The notes under the pieces were generated by a model. The model worked only from the letters and a program-made list of their open reading frames with translations, searched no databases and was not told the DNA's origin. DNA of 64,000 bases. It comes from Gluconobacter vitians. Lineage in GTDB: Bacteria > Pseudomonadota > Alphaproteobacteria > Acetobacterales > Acetobacteraceae. Every line of letters begins with the position of its first letter. Positions within the stretch are counted from its first letter, which is position 1. Both the position numbers and the translations under genes were made by a program. Of this stretch, positions 1 through 9,824 are shown piece by piece. The stretch spans positions 62,001 to 126,000 of the forward strand of contig NZ_JABCQG010000005.1 of the NCBI RefSeq assembly GCF_015244565.1. The letters run 5' to 3'.

Positions 1-555
1 TTCAGCCGAAAGGATGCGTGCGCAGTTGCTGTAGAACTCGTCCGTGAACAGCACTTCGCCCACACCGATCGGATCAGTGCTGTCGACGATGATCACGTCG
101 AAGGAGCCATCAGCCGCCTTGGCGACATAGTCGATGCCGTCACCGACAATGACTTCGGCCCGCGGGTCGTTCCACGCGTCACCGGCAATGTCCGGCAGAT
201 ACTGCTTGGACAGGTCGATCACCGCACCGTCGATCTCGACCATGACAGCCTTCTCGACCGTGTCATGCTGCAGGACGCGACGCAGAACGCCACCGTCACC
301 CGCACCAATGATCAGCACGCGCTTCGCACAGGGATGCGCCAGAAGCGGCACATGCGTCAGCATTTCCTGATAGACGAACTCGTCACGCTCGGTAATCTGG
401 ATGACACCATCCAGAACCAGCACGCGGCCGTGGCTGGAGCTTTCAAACACCACCACATCCTGGAAGTCGGATTTTACCCGTGCGAGCTCACGCGTAACGA
501 GAAAGCGCTGTCCCCAGTCCGGGTACAGGGTCTCGTTGAGCCATGTTTCAGCCAT
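1..555 (-). CDS. speE: spermidine synthase, 3' end outside the window
   Basis: Transfers the aminopropyl group of decarboxylated S-adenosylmethionine to putrescine in the cytoplasm. The 185 visible residues, read from an ATG at 555, begin MAETWLNETLYPDWGQ and follow the family from its start. The nucleotide-binding glycine loop is IGAGDGG at residues 83-89, where many homologues have GGGDGG. The catalytic-loop motif DSTDP is at 158-162. The frame is still open at base 1, so the C-terminal third is missing here because of the window edge, not because of damage. speD lies 66 bp upstream on the same strand and supplies the aminopropyl donor. The pair forms a two-gene polyamine unit. Confidence 0.95.
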   Translation of the reverse strand, partial: MAETWLNETLYPDWGQRFLVTRELARVKSDFQDVVVFESSSHGRVLVLDGVIQITERDEFVYQEMLTHVPLLAHPCAKRVLIIGAGDGGVLRRVLQHDTVEKAVMVEIDGAVIDLSKQYLPDIAGDAWNDPRAEVIVGDGIDYVAKAADGSFDVIIVDSTDPIGVGEVLFTDEFYSNCARILSAE

Positions 556-587
556 GGATCATCGTTTCCTTGTCGGATTGTATTGGA

Positions 588-614
588 AAAGGACCGGTTT
601 TTACCCGGTCCTTT
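588..614 (-). terminator. intercistronic hairpin between speD and speE
   Basis: A perfect 10-bp stem, AAAGGACCGG (588-597) against CCGGTCCTTT (605-614), with a 7-nt loop. Read on the minus strand it is followed by only four T residues, so it may be a partial terminator or an RNA-stabilising hairpin that sets speE expression below speD. Confidence 0.5.
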
Positions 615-621
615 CGTCAGT

Positions 622-1101
622 TCAGGCTGCTTTTGCAGCCTTGTCCTGCACGCGGCCACGCCGCACGGCATCGACCTCGATCCGGCCGGCCTGGAACAGG
701 CGCTGCATCACCGGGATCGACAGATTCGGATCACATGCACCGCACATGAACACGTCCACGGCCGCATAATTCCGTTCCGGCCACGTATGGATCGAGATAT
801 GGCTTTCCGCCAGCACGATCACGCCGGACACGCCACCATTGGGCGTGAAGTGGTGAAAATGGCTGTGCAGGATCGTTGCACCAGCTGCCACCGCAGCTTC
901 GCACAGCGTTTCATCGATCCGCATGGGATCATCGAGATTCCGGGCGTCCCAGAAATCGATCAGCAGGTGATTGCCAGCATAACGTTCGCCATCACGCTCA
1001 ATGAAGTAATCCTTGCGCTCCTCCTCAACGAGGTGAGCTGCGCCGTTCTGGATATCTCTCGGGAGTCCCGATACCATCCCCAGTTGAGCAAGTGCGTTCA
1101 T
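622..1101 (-). CDS. speD: S-adenosylmethionine decarboxylase proenzyme
   Basis: Makes decarboxylated S-adenosylmethionine for spermidine synthesis. The proenzyme cleaves itself to create a pyruvoyl cofactor. The processing motif ESHISIHTWPE is visible, and the serine after the glutamate (about residue 100) becomes the pyruvoyl group. The proton-donor cysteine region FMCGACDPN follows about 20 residues later. I use the ATG at 1101 because GGGGG lies six bases before it; a GTG directly upstream (1104) is also in frame but too close to the ribosome site. The 159-residue length is that of the long bacterial form with an N-terminal extension. It is immediately upstream of speE on the same strand. 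Confidence 0.93.
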   Translation of the reverse strand: MNALAQLGMVSGLPRDIQNGAAHLVEEERKDYFIERDGERYAGNHLLIDFWDARNLDDPMRIDETLCEAAVAAGATILHSHFHHFTPNGGVSGVIVLAESHISIHTWPERNYAAVDVFMCGACDPNLSIPVMQRLFQAGRIEVDAVRRGRVQDKAAKAA

Positions 1102-1334
1102 CACGTACCCCCAAACCAGTAGACAGCCTGTTGGGCAAAAATGCCCCCTTGGGCCAGGAAGCGCGCTAGTTAGCGGCCCCTCCCCCCTGATGCAAGCACT
1201 TTATGGGTTAATTCCCCAATATGTCACATATCTCCGCCGGCCCATGTCCCCACTGCATGAGAAAGCGGTTTTCCCTTTCCTGCACACAGGGCTGACGTCC
1301 AGAAATACCTTGAATATCCCAAGGCAAATACAGT

Positions 1335-1426
1335 TCGGGCGCCGGATCTCCGGGAAACGAATCCCGGAAATCGCGACGCCCGACAGAAGCTGAGGCTTCT
1401 CCATTCCGAAGGGCCGAATCCGGCCC
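1335..1426. other. three-hairpin region between ilvC and speD
   Basis: The 340 bp between ilvC and speD holds no gene. Its ilvC-proximal part contains a two-tier hairpin, with outer arms TCGGGCG (1335-1341) and CGCCCGA (1377-1383) around inner arms TCCGGGA (1349-1355) and TCCCGGA (1362-1368). Two more stems follow: 1385-1390 with 1395-1400, and GGGCCG 1411-1416 with CGGCCC 1421-1426. None has a clear T-tract on the minus strand. They could be 3' structures of the ilv operon message, a weak terminator or part of a long speD leader. Bases 1105-1334 show no other structure except a small GGGCA/TGCCC stem near 1134. Confidence 0.4.
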
Positions 1427-1441
1427 CTCAGATTAGTCTGA

Positions 1442-2987
<1,546 letters not shown>

Positions 2988-2988
<1 letters not shown>

Positions 2989-4781
2989 CAGACCAGCATC
3001 TTCCCTTCTTCGGTCAGTCCCGCCGCTTCGGAATCCTGATCCGGACCCAGCAGCATCTGGTTGTGCGCAGCACCCGACGGGATCATCGGATAGCAGTTCT
3101 CGCCTTCCGCCACGCAGATATCGGCCACAACCGGCCCATCATGCGCCAGCATCCGGCGGATCACGTCATCCAGCTCCCCGATATGCGTCGCCCGCATCCC
3201 GGTCGCATGGAACGCTTCCGCGAGCTTTACGAAATCCGGCAGCGCCTCGCTGTAGGACTGCGAATAGCGCGACCCGTGAAGCAGCTCCTGCCACTGACGG
3301 ACCATGCCCATATAGTGGTTGTTCAGGATGAAGATCTTCACCGGCAGGCGATACTGCGCGATCGTGCCCAACTCCTGGATGTTCATGAGCGTGGAGGCCT
3401 CACCGGCGATATCGATCACCAGCGCATCCGGATGGGCCACCTGCGCGCCCACAGCGGCTGGCAGGCCATAGCCCATCGTCCCCAGCCCCCCCGACGTCAG
3501 CCAGCGGTTCGGCTTGTCGAACTGGAAATGCTGGGCCGCCCACATCTGATGCTGCCCGACCTCAGTGGAGACGAACGTATCGCGACCCGTTTCCTTGGCC
3601 AGTTCATACAGACGACGGACCGCCTGCTGCGGCCGGATGATCGCGGATGGCGTCATGTCCTGCGTGAAACCGAAACCGTCCACGCTCCGCCAGGACGCGA
3701 TCTGGTTCCACCAGGTGGACAGATCCGGCGCCGGCGTATCACCCCAGGCTTCCAGCAGGGCTTCGAGCGTATCGCGCACATCGCCTTCGATCCGCACATC
3801 CACCGGCACGATCTTGTCGATCTGGCTCGGATCGATATCGGCGTGAACCTTGAACGAATTGGGCGAGAACGCATCCACACGCCCTGTCACACGGTCATCG
3901 AAGCGCGAGCCCAGCGCGATCAGCAGGTCACAGCCATGCGTGGCCATGTTTGCCTCGACCGAACCATGCATCCCCAGCATGCCCAGGAACTGCGGATCTG
4001 GAGACGGAAACGCGCCCAGACCCATCAGCGTGGACGTCACCGGGAAACCGGTCTTGCGCGCCAGACGACGCAGCAGCTCCGACGCTTCCGGTCCGGAATT
4101 GATGATGCCACCACCCGTATAGAACAGCGGACGCTTGGCCGTCTTCATCGCCTCGACGGTCCGCGCAATCGCCTCAGCATCCGGGCCACCCTGATGGCTC
4201 AGACGCCGCAGCCGCGACAGCGCAGGCTTCGTCAGCGGAGCCTTGCCGACCGTGATATCCTTCGGCAGATCCACCAGAACCGGCCCCGGACGACCCGAAC
4301 GTGCGACCTCGAACGCCTCGCGCACAGTCTGCGCCAGCGTCCCCGGTTCCCGCACGAGATAGTTGTGCTTGGTCGCAGGACGCGTGATGCCCGTCGTGTC
4401 GGCTTCCTGGAACGCATCATTGCCGATCAGCTTCGTCGGCACCTGACCCGACAGGCAGACGAGCGGGATGGAATCCATCAGCGCATCCACCAGCCCGGTC
4501 ACGGCATTGGTCGCACCCGGACCCGAGGTCACCAGCACCACACCGACCTTACCCGTCGAACGCGCATAGGCCTCGGCCGCATGAACGGCAGCCTGCTCAT
4601 GGCGGACAAGCACATGGCGGATACGGTCCTGCTTGAAGAGAGCATCGTAAATCGGAAGGACAGCCCCACCCGGATATCCGAATATGACCTCCACACCCTC
4701 TTCATCGAGAACGCGCAGAAGCACCTCCGCGCCATTCAGCGCCTCGTTGCCTGTTCCTGCGTCTCTTTCAGCAGCCGTCAC
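2988..4781 (-). CDS. ilvB: acetolactate synthase large (catalytic) subunit
   Basis: Thiamine-diphosphate enzyme that condenses pyruvate with pyruvate or 2-oxobutyrate, the first common step of branched-chain amino acid synthesis. The 597 residues show the FGYPGGAVLPIYDAL N-terminus, the activating glutamate E62 in HEQAAVHAAE, and a C-terminal cofactor site with the GEAS variant of the usual GDGS, a form I know from other alphaproteobacterial enzymes. The product is probably also fed by the large pyruvate pool that pdc uses. It is the first gene of the operon, 30 bp downstream of miaA on the same strand, so it could be read through from miaA or have its own promoter. Confidence 0.96.
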
Positions 4782-4811
4782 CGTTTCCTCCCAAGGTATG
4801 AGCGGCGGGAT

Positions 4812-5810
4812 TTAGGACGACGGCGCGGCGGCGTCAACTCGTTCAGATATAAAGTTCTCTATTTTTTCATACTGACTTTCCGATTCTTGCGCAGAATGGG
4901 TATATCTACGCAACGAAATCATCCCATCATCACCCTTCCCCAGCGCATGATGCCGGAACCAGGTCGCCTGCCGCCGCGTATAGCGTCCAGTGGCCAGGAC
5001 GGCGGATTTCCGCGCTTCCTCAAGCGGGATCTCTCCCCGCAGAACGGCCGCCAGCTCGGGCACTCCATGCGCACGCATGGCAGGCAGAACCGGATCAAGC
5101 CCCCGCGCCAGCAGCGAAGACACTTCTTCAAGAGCCCCGGCCTCCAGCATCTGCCCGAATCTGGAATCGATCGCCCGGCGCAGCCCTTCCCGTTCAGGAT
5201 CCATCTGCACGGACACGAACCGGCAGGGAGCAGGCGGCAGCCCCGGTTGCGAGCGCCACCAGGCCAGCCCGCGTCCCGTCCCGGTCCAGACCTCCCAGGC
5301 CCGCGAAATCCGCTGGGTATCGTTCGGACGCAGACCCGATGCCGTTTCCGGATCCACCTGCATCAGCCGCGCATGCAGCGCCTCCGGCCCGATTTCTTCC
5401 GCCAGTCCCCGCGCTTCGGTCCGTGCCGCATCGCCAGGGTCCGGCACTTCCACCAGACCATCCGTCAGCGCCCGCAGATACATCCCCGTCCCGCCACACA
5501 GGATCGGCATGCGTCCCTCGGCCCAGGCCGCATCCATTTCCCGCAGCGCCTCGGACCGCCACCAGGCCACACTCCCCGGCACGGTCGCATCCAGCACGCC
5601 GTAAAGCCGGTGCGGCACAGCGGCTTCGTCGACTGCGTCAGGCCGGGCTGTGAGGATGTGCAGATCACGATAGACCTGCATGGAATCCGCATTGATGACC
5701 GTGCCCTCAAAGCGCCGGGCAAGGTCGAGCGCCAGTGCTGACTTGCCGGAGCACGTCGGGCCAGCCACAATGAGCGCAGTCTTAACAGTCACAGTCTTGG
5801 GGGCGTTCAT
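4812..5810 (-). CDS. miaA: tRNA dimethylallyltransferase
   Basis: Adds the isopentenyl group to A37 of tRNAs that read UNN codons. The P-loop GPTCSGKSA lies near the N-terminus, NADSMQVYRDL follows, and RYTRRQATWFRH is the C-terminal tRNA-binding signature. The frame opens at a GTG at 5828, but AGGAGGGGGGA sits directly in front of an ATG at 5810, so that ATG is the better start, giving 332 residues. The gene is divergent from serB with 41 bp between the start codons, and upstream of the ilv operon on the same strand. Confidence 0.95.
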   Translation of the reverse strand: MNAPKTVTVKTALIVAGPTCSGKSALALDLARRFEGTVINADSMQVYRDLHILTARPDAVDEAAVPHRLYGVLDATVPGSVAWWRSEALREMDAAWAEGRMPILCGGTGMYLRALTDGLVEVPDPGDAARTEARGLAEEIGPEALHARLMQVDPETASGLRPNDTQRISRAWEVWTGTGRGLAWWRSQPGLPPAPCRFVSVQMDPEREGLRRAIDSRFGQMLEAGALEEVSSLLARGLDPVLPAMRAHGVPELAAVLRGEIPLEEARKSAVLATGRYTRRQATWFRHHALGKGDDGMISLRRYTHSAQESESQYEKIENFISERVDAAAPSS

Positions 5811-5851
5811 TCCCCCCTCCTGCCACACGTGCCGGACCGTTACGAGAGCCC

Positions 5852-6745
5852 ATGTCCCTTCCTGCCGTCCTGACCCTCATCGCTGACCGGACATCCGGTA
5901 CCCTCAAGCCCGAGGCGATCGATATCGCCCGCACCCTCGTCAAGGGCAACGCCCCGATCGTCCTGTCCCCGGGCGAAGCGGTGGACATTCCCTGCCCACC
6001 ATCACGCCCCGGCTCCGCCAGCGCCGCCACCATCCGCGCAACACTGGCCCCCTACCGCGTTGATGCGCTGCTGATGAGGACCCGCGGCCGTCGCAAGGCC
6101 GTGCTCGTCGCCGACATGGACAGCACCATCGTCACCGGTGAAACGCTGGACGAACTGGCAGACCTCTTGGGCTGTGGTGAGGAAGTTGCCGCCATCACCC
6201 GCGCTTCGATGAACGGCGAACTGGAATTCGACGCCGCCCTCGAACAGCGCGTGGCCCTGCTGGCAGGCAAGCCGGCATCGGTTCTCGAAGATGTCTGGAA
6301 TTCCGTCACCCTGACGGAAGGGGCGAAGGAACTCGTCCAGACCATGCGCAAACACAACGGCCGCACGGCCCTCGTGTCGGGCGGGTTCACATGGTTCACC
6401 CAGCGTGTGGCCGAGCTCTGCGGGTTTGATGAAAATTACGGCAATGCGCTGGAAATCGAAGACGGCAGGATCACCGGCCGCCTCGCTGGTCCGATCCTTG
6501 GTCCCGATGCCAAGCGCGACCATCTCGAACGCCTGACGTCAGAGCGCGGCGTGCAGCTCCGCGCTGCCCTGACGACCGGCGATGGCGCCAACGACATCCC
6601 GATGCTCGCCAGCGCCGGGCTCGGTCTGGCCTTCCATGCCAAGCCCAATGTGCGCCGCATCATTTCCACACAGATCAATTTCGCCAGCCTGCGCGCGCAT
6701 CTCTTCGCACAGGGCTATCACGCGAAGGATTTTGTAACAGACTGA
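5852..6745 (+). CDS. serB: phosphoserine phosphatase
   Basis: Last step of serine synthesis, hydrolysing O-phosphoserine. It is a HAD-family enzyme: the nucleophile motif DMDST is at residues 88-92, the SGG motif II lies in ALVSGGFTWF, and motif IV is GDGANDIPML. About 80 residues precede the catalytic domain, as in the SerB form with an N-terminal regulatory region, here without an obvious ACT signature. It is transcribed away from miaA, and a strong bidirectional terminator follows. Confidence 0.94.
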   Translation: MSLPAVLTLIADRTSGTLKPEAIDIARTLVKGNAPIVLSPGEAVDIPCPPSRPGSASAATIRATLAPYRVDALLMRTRGRRKAVLVADMDSTIVTGETLDELADLLGCGEEVAAITRASMNGELEFDAALEQRVALLAGKPASVLEDVWNSVTLTEGAKELVQTMRKHNGRTALVSGGFTWFTQRVAELCGFDENYGNALEIEDGRITGRLAGPILGPDAKRDHLERLTSERGVQLRAALTTGDGANDIPMLASAGLGLAFHAKPNVRRIISTQINFASLRAHLFAQGYHAKDFVTD

Positions 6746-6770
6746 CCGGACTTCAGACCCGCCAGAGACG

Positions 6771-6809
6771 AAAAAGCCGCCGGAGTCCCAGACCCCGGCG
6801 GCTTTTTTT
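6771..6809. terminator. bidirectional terminator between serB and the glycine-rich gene
   Basis: An 8-bp GC stem, GCCGCCGG (6776-6783) with CCGGCGGC (6795-6802), is flanked by five A residues on the left and seven T residues on the right. It serves the convergent genes on both strands. Confidence 0.9.
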
Positions 6810-6812
6810 CGA

Positions 6813-7379
6813 TCAATATCCCCAAGTGTAAGGCGGAACCCCGGAATACGACGGTGCGGCGTAATAACCGGGAGCATAGCCCGGCGCATATCCGTATCCG
6901 CCATAACCGCCATAGCCATAAGGCGAGGCCACAGCCATTCCGGCCGCCATGCCAAGACCGACGCCAAGGCCCCAGCCGCCCCAGCCCCAGCCGCCGCCCC
7001 AGCCCGGCATACCCCAGCCATAACCGAACCAGCCGGGTCCACCCCAACCGTTCCAGCCACCCCAGCCCGGATAGCCCCAGCCGCCAAAGCGCGGGCCACC
7101 CCAGCCACCGCCCCAGCCGCCACCGCGGAAACCCCAGCCCGGACGTCCACCGTACCCGCCGCCCCAGCCACCACGATAGCCACCGCCACCGGGTCCGCCA
7201 CGGAAACCACCGCCGCCCATGCCACCGGGACCCATCCCGCCACCATGGAAACCGCCACCACCCATTCCGCCGCCGTGGAAGCCACCGCCTCCACCATGCT
7301 GGGCAAAGGCGGGAAGGGAAATCGAAGACGCCAGCAGTGCCAGCATCAGCGCGGCAGCGGGTCTGTGTGCAAAGGTCAT
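6813..7379 (-). CDS. secreted glycine-rich protein
   Basis: I do not recognise a family. The 188-residue product starts MTFAHRPAAALMLALLASS and has a clear signal peptide ending PAFAQ at about residue 27. The rest is made of GGF, GGG, GGW and GW units, then a tail rich in YAPGY and tyrosine. Such low-complexity proteins can be cell-surface or periplasmic scaffolds, but no function can be assigned. The ATG at 7379 has AGGAG nine bases upstream; a longer frame to 7409 lacks a ribosome site. A parS site lies about 90 bp upstream. Confidence 0.75.
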   Translation of the reverse strand: MTFAHRPAAALMLALLASSISLPAFAQHGGGGGFHGGGMGGGGFHGGGMGPGGMGGGGFRGGPGGGGYRGGWGGGYGGRPGWGFRGGGWGGGWGGPRFGGWGYPGWGGWNGWGGPGWFGYGWGMPGWGGGWGWGGWGLGVGLGMAAGMAVASPYGYGGYGGYGYAPGYAPGYYAAPSYSGVPPYTWGY

Positions 7380-7469
7380 GGCAAGTCTCCTGTGGGAAAG
7401 CCCGATCATTGTCCCATATCGGCATTATCAGATCGCGTGGGAAGGTGGCTTTCCCATGACGAAATAACT

Positions 7470-7485
7470 TGTTTCACGTGAAACA
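7470..7485. promoter_or_regulatory. parS site (ParB binding), intergenic
   Basis: The palindrome TGTTTCACGTGAAACA matches the bacterial parS consensus exactly. It lies between the glycine-rich gene and dciA. ParB encoded at 33369-34244 is the expected ligand. Confidence 0.9.
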
Positions 7486-7491
7486 ATTCCG

Positions 7492-8031
7492 TCACCTTCG
7501 TTTGCGCCGCGCGCCCAGATAGCCACCAAGGTTTTCAAGCGCCAGCCGAAGCTCCTCGTCCTCAATATCCGGCACTTCGATCTGCACCGGTTTCGGACGC
7601 TTCGGCGTTGGTCGTTCGAACGCGACCAGATCCTGAACGAGCTTGAGCCGCTCGATCCCGTATTCCCCCCGTAGCCCGCAGGCCACGTTGATGCGTTCGA
7701 TGATTTGGGGCGCCAGATGCTGCAATTCCATGGCGATCGGTCCCGAACATGCCAGCGTCAGCGTCCCGGCAGAGAAGCGTCGCGGCTCGGTCTGCTTCGC
7801 CAGACGCGGACCTACGAAATCTACCCAGTCCATCATCAGACGCGCCAGAACGGGCGGCTTCTTTTTAAAAACAGGCTGCGTCAGACCCTGAACGAATGTC
7901 CCGATCTGCTTCGTGCCCGAACGGCGCGGCGTCCAGTTCCGGTTTGACGGCACCCAGCCATCGGGCTCCAATGCGGGTTTCTTTTTTGAGGGGCGCTTGT
8001 CCGAACCGCGATCCTTCGTCATATCCGTCAC
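7492..8031 (-). CDS. DciA-like protein (DUF721)
   Basis: DUF721 proteins include DciA, which recruits or loads the replicative helicase DnaB in bacteria without DnaC. The 179-residue product has a basic N-terminus (KRPSKKKP) followed by the conserved stretch ARLMMDWVDFVGPRLAKQTEP at about residues 65-85 and the GTLTLACSGPIAMELQHLAP region. A GTG at 8031 is favoured over the ATG at 8022 because AGGAG (8037-8041 on this strand) is five bases from it. The start codon faces that of mutY with one base between them, so its promoter must lie within mutY. Confidence 0.8.
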   Translation of the reverse strand: MTDMTKDRGSDKRPSKKKPALEPDGWVPSNRNWTPRRSGTKQIGTFVQGLTQPVFKKKPPVLARLMMDWVDFVGPRLAKQTEPRRFSAGTLTLACSGPIAMELQHLAPQIIERINVACGLRGEYGIERLKLVQDLVAFERPTPKRPKPVQIEVPDIEDEELRLALENLGGYLGARRKRR

Positions 8032-8032
8032 C

Positions 8033-9091
8033 GTGACTCCTGATGCATCCGCCCTGCTGCGCTGGTACGACCACCACCGCCGCGTCCTGCCATGGCGCAG
8101 CCTCTCCGGCCATCGCCCGGACCCGTACGCCGTCTGGCTGAGCGAGATCATGCTCCAGCAGACAACCGTCAAGGCTGTCATAGCCTATTACGAGCGCTTT
8201 CTCACGCATTACCCGACGGTTCAGGAACTCGCGGCCGCCACGCTTGAAGACGTCCTGCACCTCTGGGCCGGCCTCGGCTACTATGCCCGCGCCCGCAATC
8301 TGCACGCCTGTGCAAAAAGCGTCTCCGAACGCGGCGGTTTCCCCGATAGGGTCGAAGAGCTCCTGACCCTTCCCGGAATTGGCGCCTATACGGCCCGGGC
8401 CATCGCCGCCATCGCCTTCGGACGTCCTGTCGTCCCCGTTGACGGCAATGTCGAGCGCGTCACAGCCCGCCTGAACGCCATCGAAGATCCCCTCCCGGCT
8501 TCACGCCCGCTGCTCGCCCGACAGGCCGCACTCCTGAATGACGATCCTATCGCCCAAAGCCGCCCGTCAGACTTTGCACAGGCCCTGTTCGATCTCGGCG
8601 CCACGATCTGCACTCCGCGCAGTCCCGCCTGCCTGACCTGCCCCTGGCAGACATCCTGCATCGCCCATGCCCGCGGCATCGCAGCACAACTCCCAGCCAA
8701 ACAGCCCAAACAGGCCCGCCCCACCCGTTATGGCGCGCATTTCCTTCTTCATGACCAAAACGGCCAGATCCTCCTGCGCACGCGCTCGCCAACCGGTCTG
8801 CTGGGCAGCATGGACGAACTTCCCGGAACCGAATGGCGCAGCACACCCTGGCCCGAAGACGAAGTCCTCGCCCAGGCTCCCTGCGTGGCCCACTGGGTCC
8901 GCAAAGGCGAGGTTCGCCATGTCTTTACCCATTTCACCCTGTACCTCACGGTCTACGAGGCTTGCCTTCCGCAGGGTCATAATGCAGGGATCGATTCCTC
9001 TTTCGGCACGTTCCGTTCAACGAAACGCGCCGCTTTGTCCGGCGTCATGAAGAAATGCCTGGCTCTCACCAAGCAGTTTTCGGAGACATGA
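8033..9091 (+). CDS. mutY: adenine DNA glycosylase
   Basis: Removes adenine mispaired with 8-oxoguanine. From a GTG at 8033 the 352-residue product has the catalytic glutamate E38 in WLSEIMLQQTT, the helix-hairpin-helix LPGIGAYTARAIAAIAFG, the VPVDGNVERV aspartate region, and the iron-sulfur cysteines of pattern C-x6-C-x2-C-x5-C near residue 200. The NUDIX-like C-terminal domain is present. No ribosome site precedes the GTG and there is no in-frame ATG before the conserved core, so the message may be leaderless. It overlaps the next gene by ATGA. Confidence 0.93.
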   Translation: MTPDASALLRWYDHHRRVLPWRSLSGHRPDPYAVWLSEIMLQQTTVKAVIAYYERFLTHYPTVQELAAATLEDVLHLWAGLGYYARARNLHACAKSVSERGGFPDRVEELLTLPGIGAYTARAIAAIAFGRPVVPVDGNVERVTARLNAIEDPLPASRPLLARQAALLNDDPIAQSRPSDFAQALFDLGATICTPRSPACLTCPWQTSCIAHARGIAAQLPAKQPKQARPTRYGAHFLLHDQNGQILLRTRSPTGLLGSMDELPGTEWRSTPWPEDEVLAQAPCVAHWVRKGEVRHVFTHFTLYLTVYEACLPQGHNAGIDSSFGTFRSTKRAALSGVMKKCLALTKQFSET

Positions 9092-9729
9092 TGACTGACC
9101 CCACCCCGACACTCCGCCTGTGGTTCATGGACTGGCACGGCTGGATGCTGGACCATAATCCGCTGAGAGATGCGCCCAGCCGCACTCCCTTCCAGCCAGG
9201 ACGCCTTCCGGGGCTTTGTGCCGTTGTTCCTGTCCCTTTCCTGCTTCCCTGTCGTCCGTTTATGGAAAAGCGCATTTCCATGCCCCGTCTTTTTCCTGAA
9301 CTGGAAATGCAAGAGCTTTCCCATAACCAAGTCATCTTTTTCAGCCCGGGAACCGGAACCTATCTGAGAAGTGCTCCATCGGGACAAAACAGCGTGGACT
9401 ATGATGCCCCTGTCCATCAGGCATGGGAAACCTTCTTTCCCATGACGGTAGAGATGCTGCGCGGACTGTCCCTGATCCTCACCGCACATGCCATAAGTCT
9501 GGAAGACGAGGCGCAGGACATCCTTCCGCTGCCCACGCTTCATGAAGGTTTCATCCTCCGTTTCGAAGACAAAGACCTTCCCCTGTTCCTGAACACGGCC
9601 GCCCTCAAACAGATCGGCCAGCTCATGCCTGGAAATTCCGCACCGGTTTCCCTGACATGGCAGATCGATACTCCACCCGTTTCTTTCGTCGCGCATCGTC
9701 AGGCAGAGACCGAACCCGCAACAGTGTGA
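9088..9729 (+). CDS. unknown protein downstream of mutY
   Basis: I do not recognise this 213-residue product. It is coupled to mutY: its ATG at 9088 overlaps the mutY stop, with CGGAG just upstream. It has no signal peptide or membrane segment. It contains an aromatic N-terminal stretch LWFMDWHGWML and a C-terminal part with several short hydrophobic strands, which suggests a beta-rich cytosolic protein. A 95-bp gap separates it from the next gene. Confidence 0.7.
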   Translation: MMTDPTPTLRLWFMDWHGWMLDHNPLRDAPSRTPFQPGRLPGLCAVVPVPFLLPCRPFMEKRISMPRLFPELEMQELSHNQVIFFSPGTGTYLRSAPSGQNSVDYDAPVHQAWETFFPMTVEMLRGLSLILTAHAISLEDEAQDILPLPTLHEGFILRFEDKDLPLFLNTAALKQIGQLMPGNSAPVSLTWQIDTPPVSFVAHRQAETEPATV

Positions 9730-9824
9730 AAGGATTTTCACATTCCTGATGGCAGCACGCCGTGTGGGAAGCCGTTTGCTCGACCCCGCGTTCATGACAG
9801 ACAGCTAGAAAACAAGGACCTGTC

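Noticed and set aside
3063-5741. A very long open frame on the plus strand antisense to ilvB and miaA
   Set aside because: It mirrors GC-rich codons of two certain genes on the other strand, has no family signature, and is rich in R, H and Q as antisense frames are.
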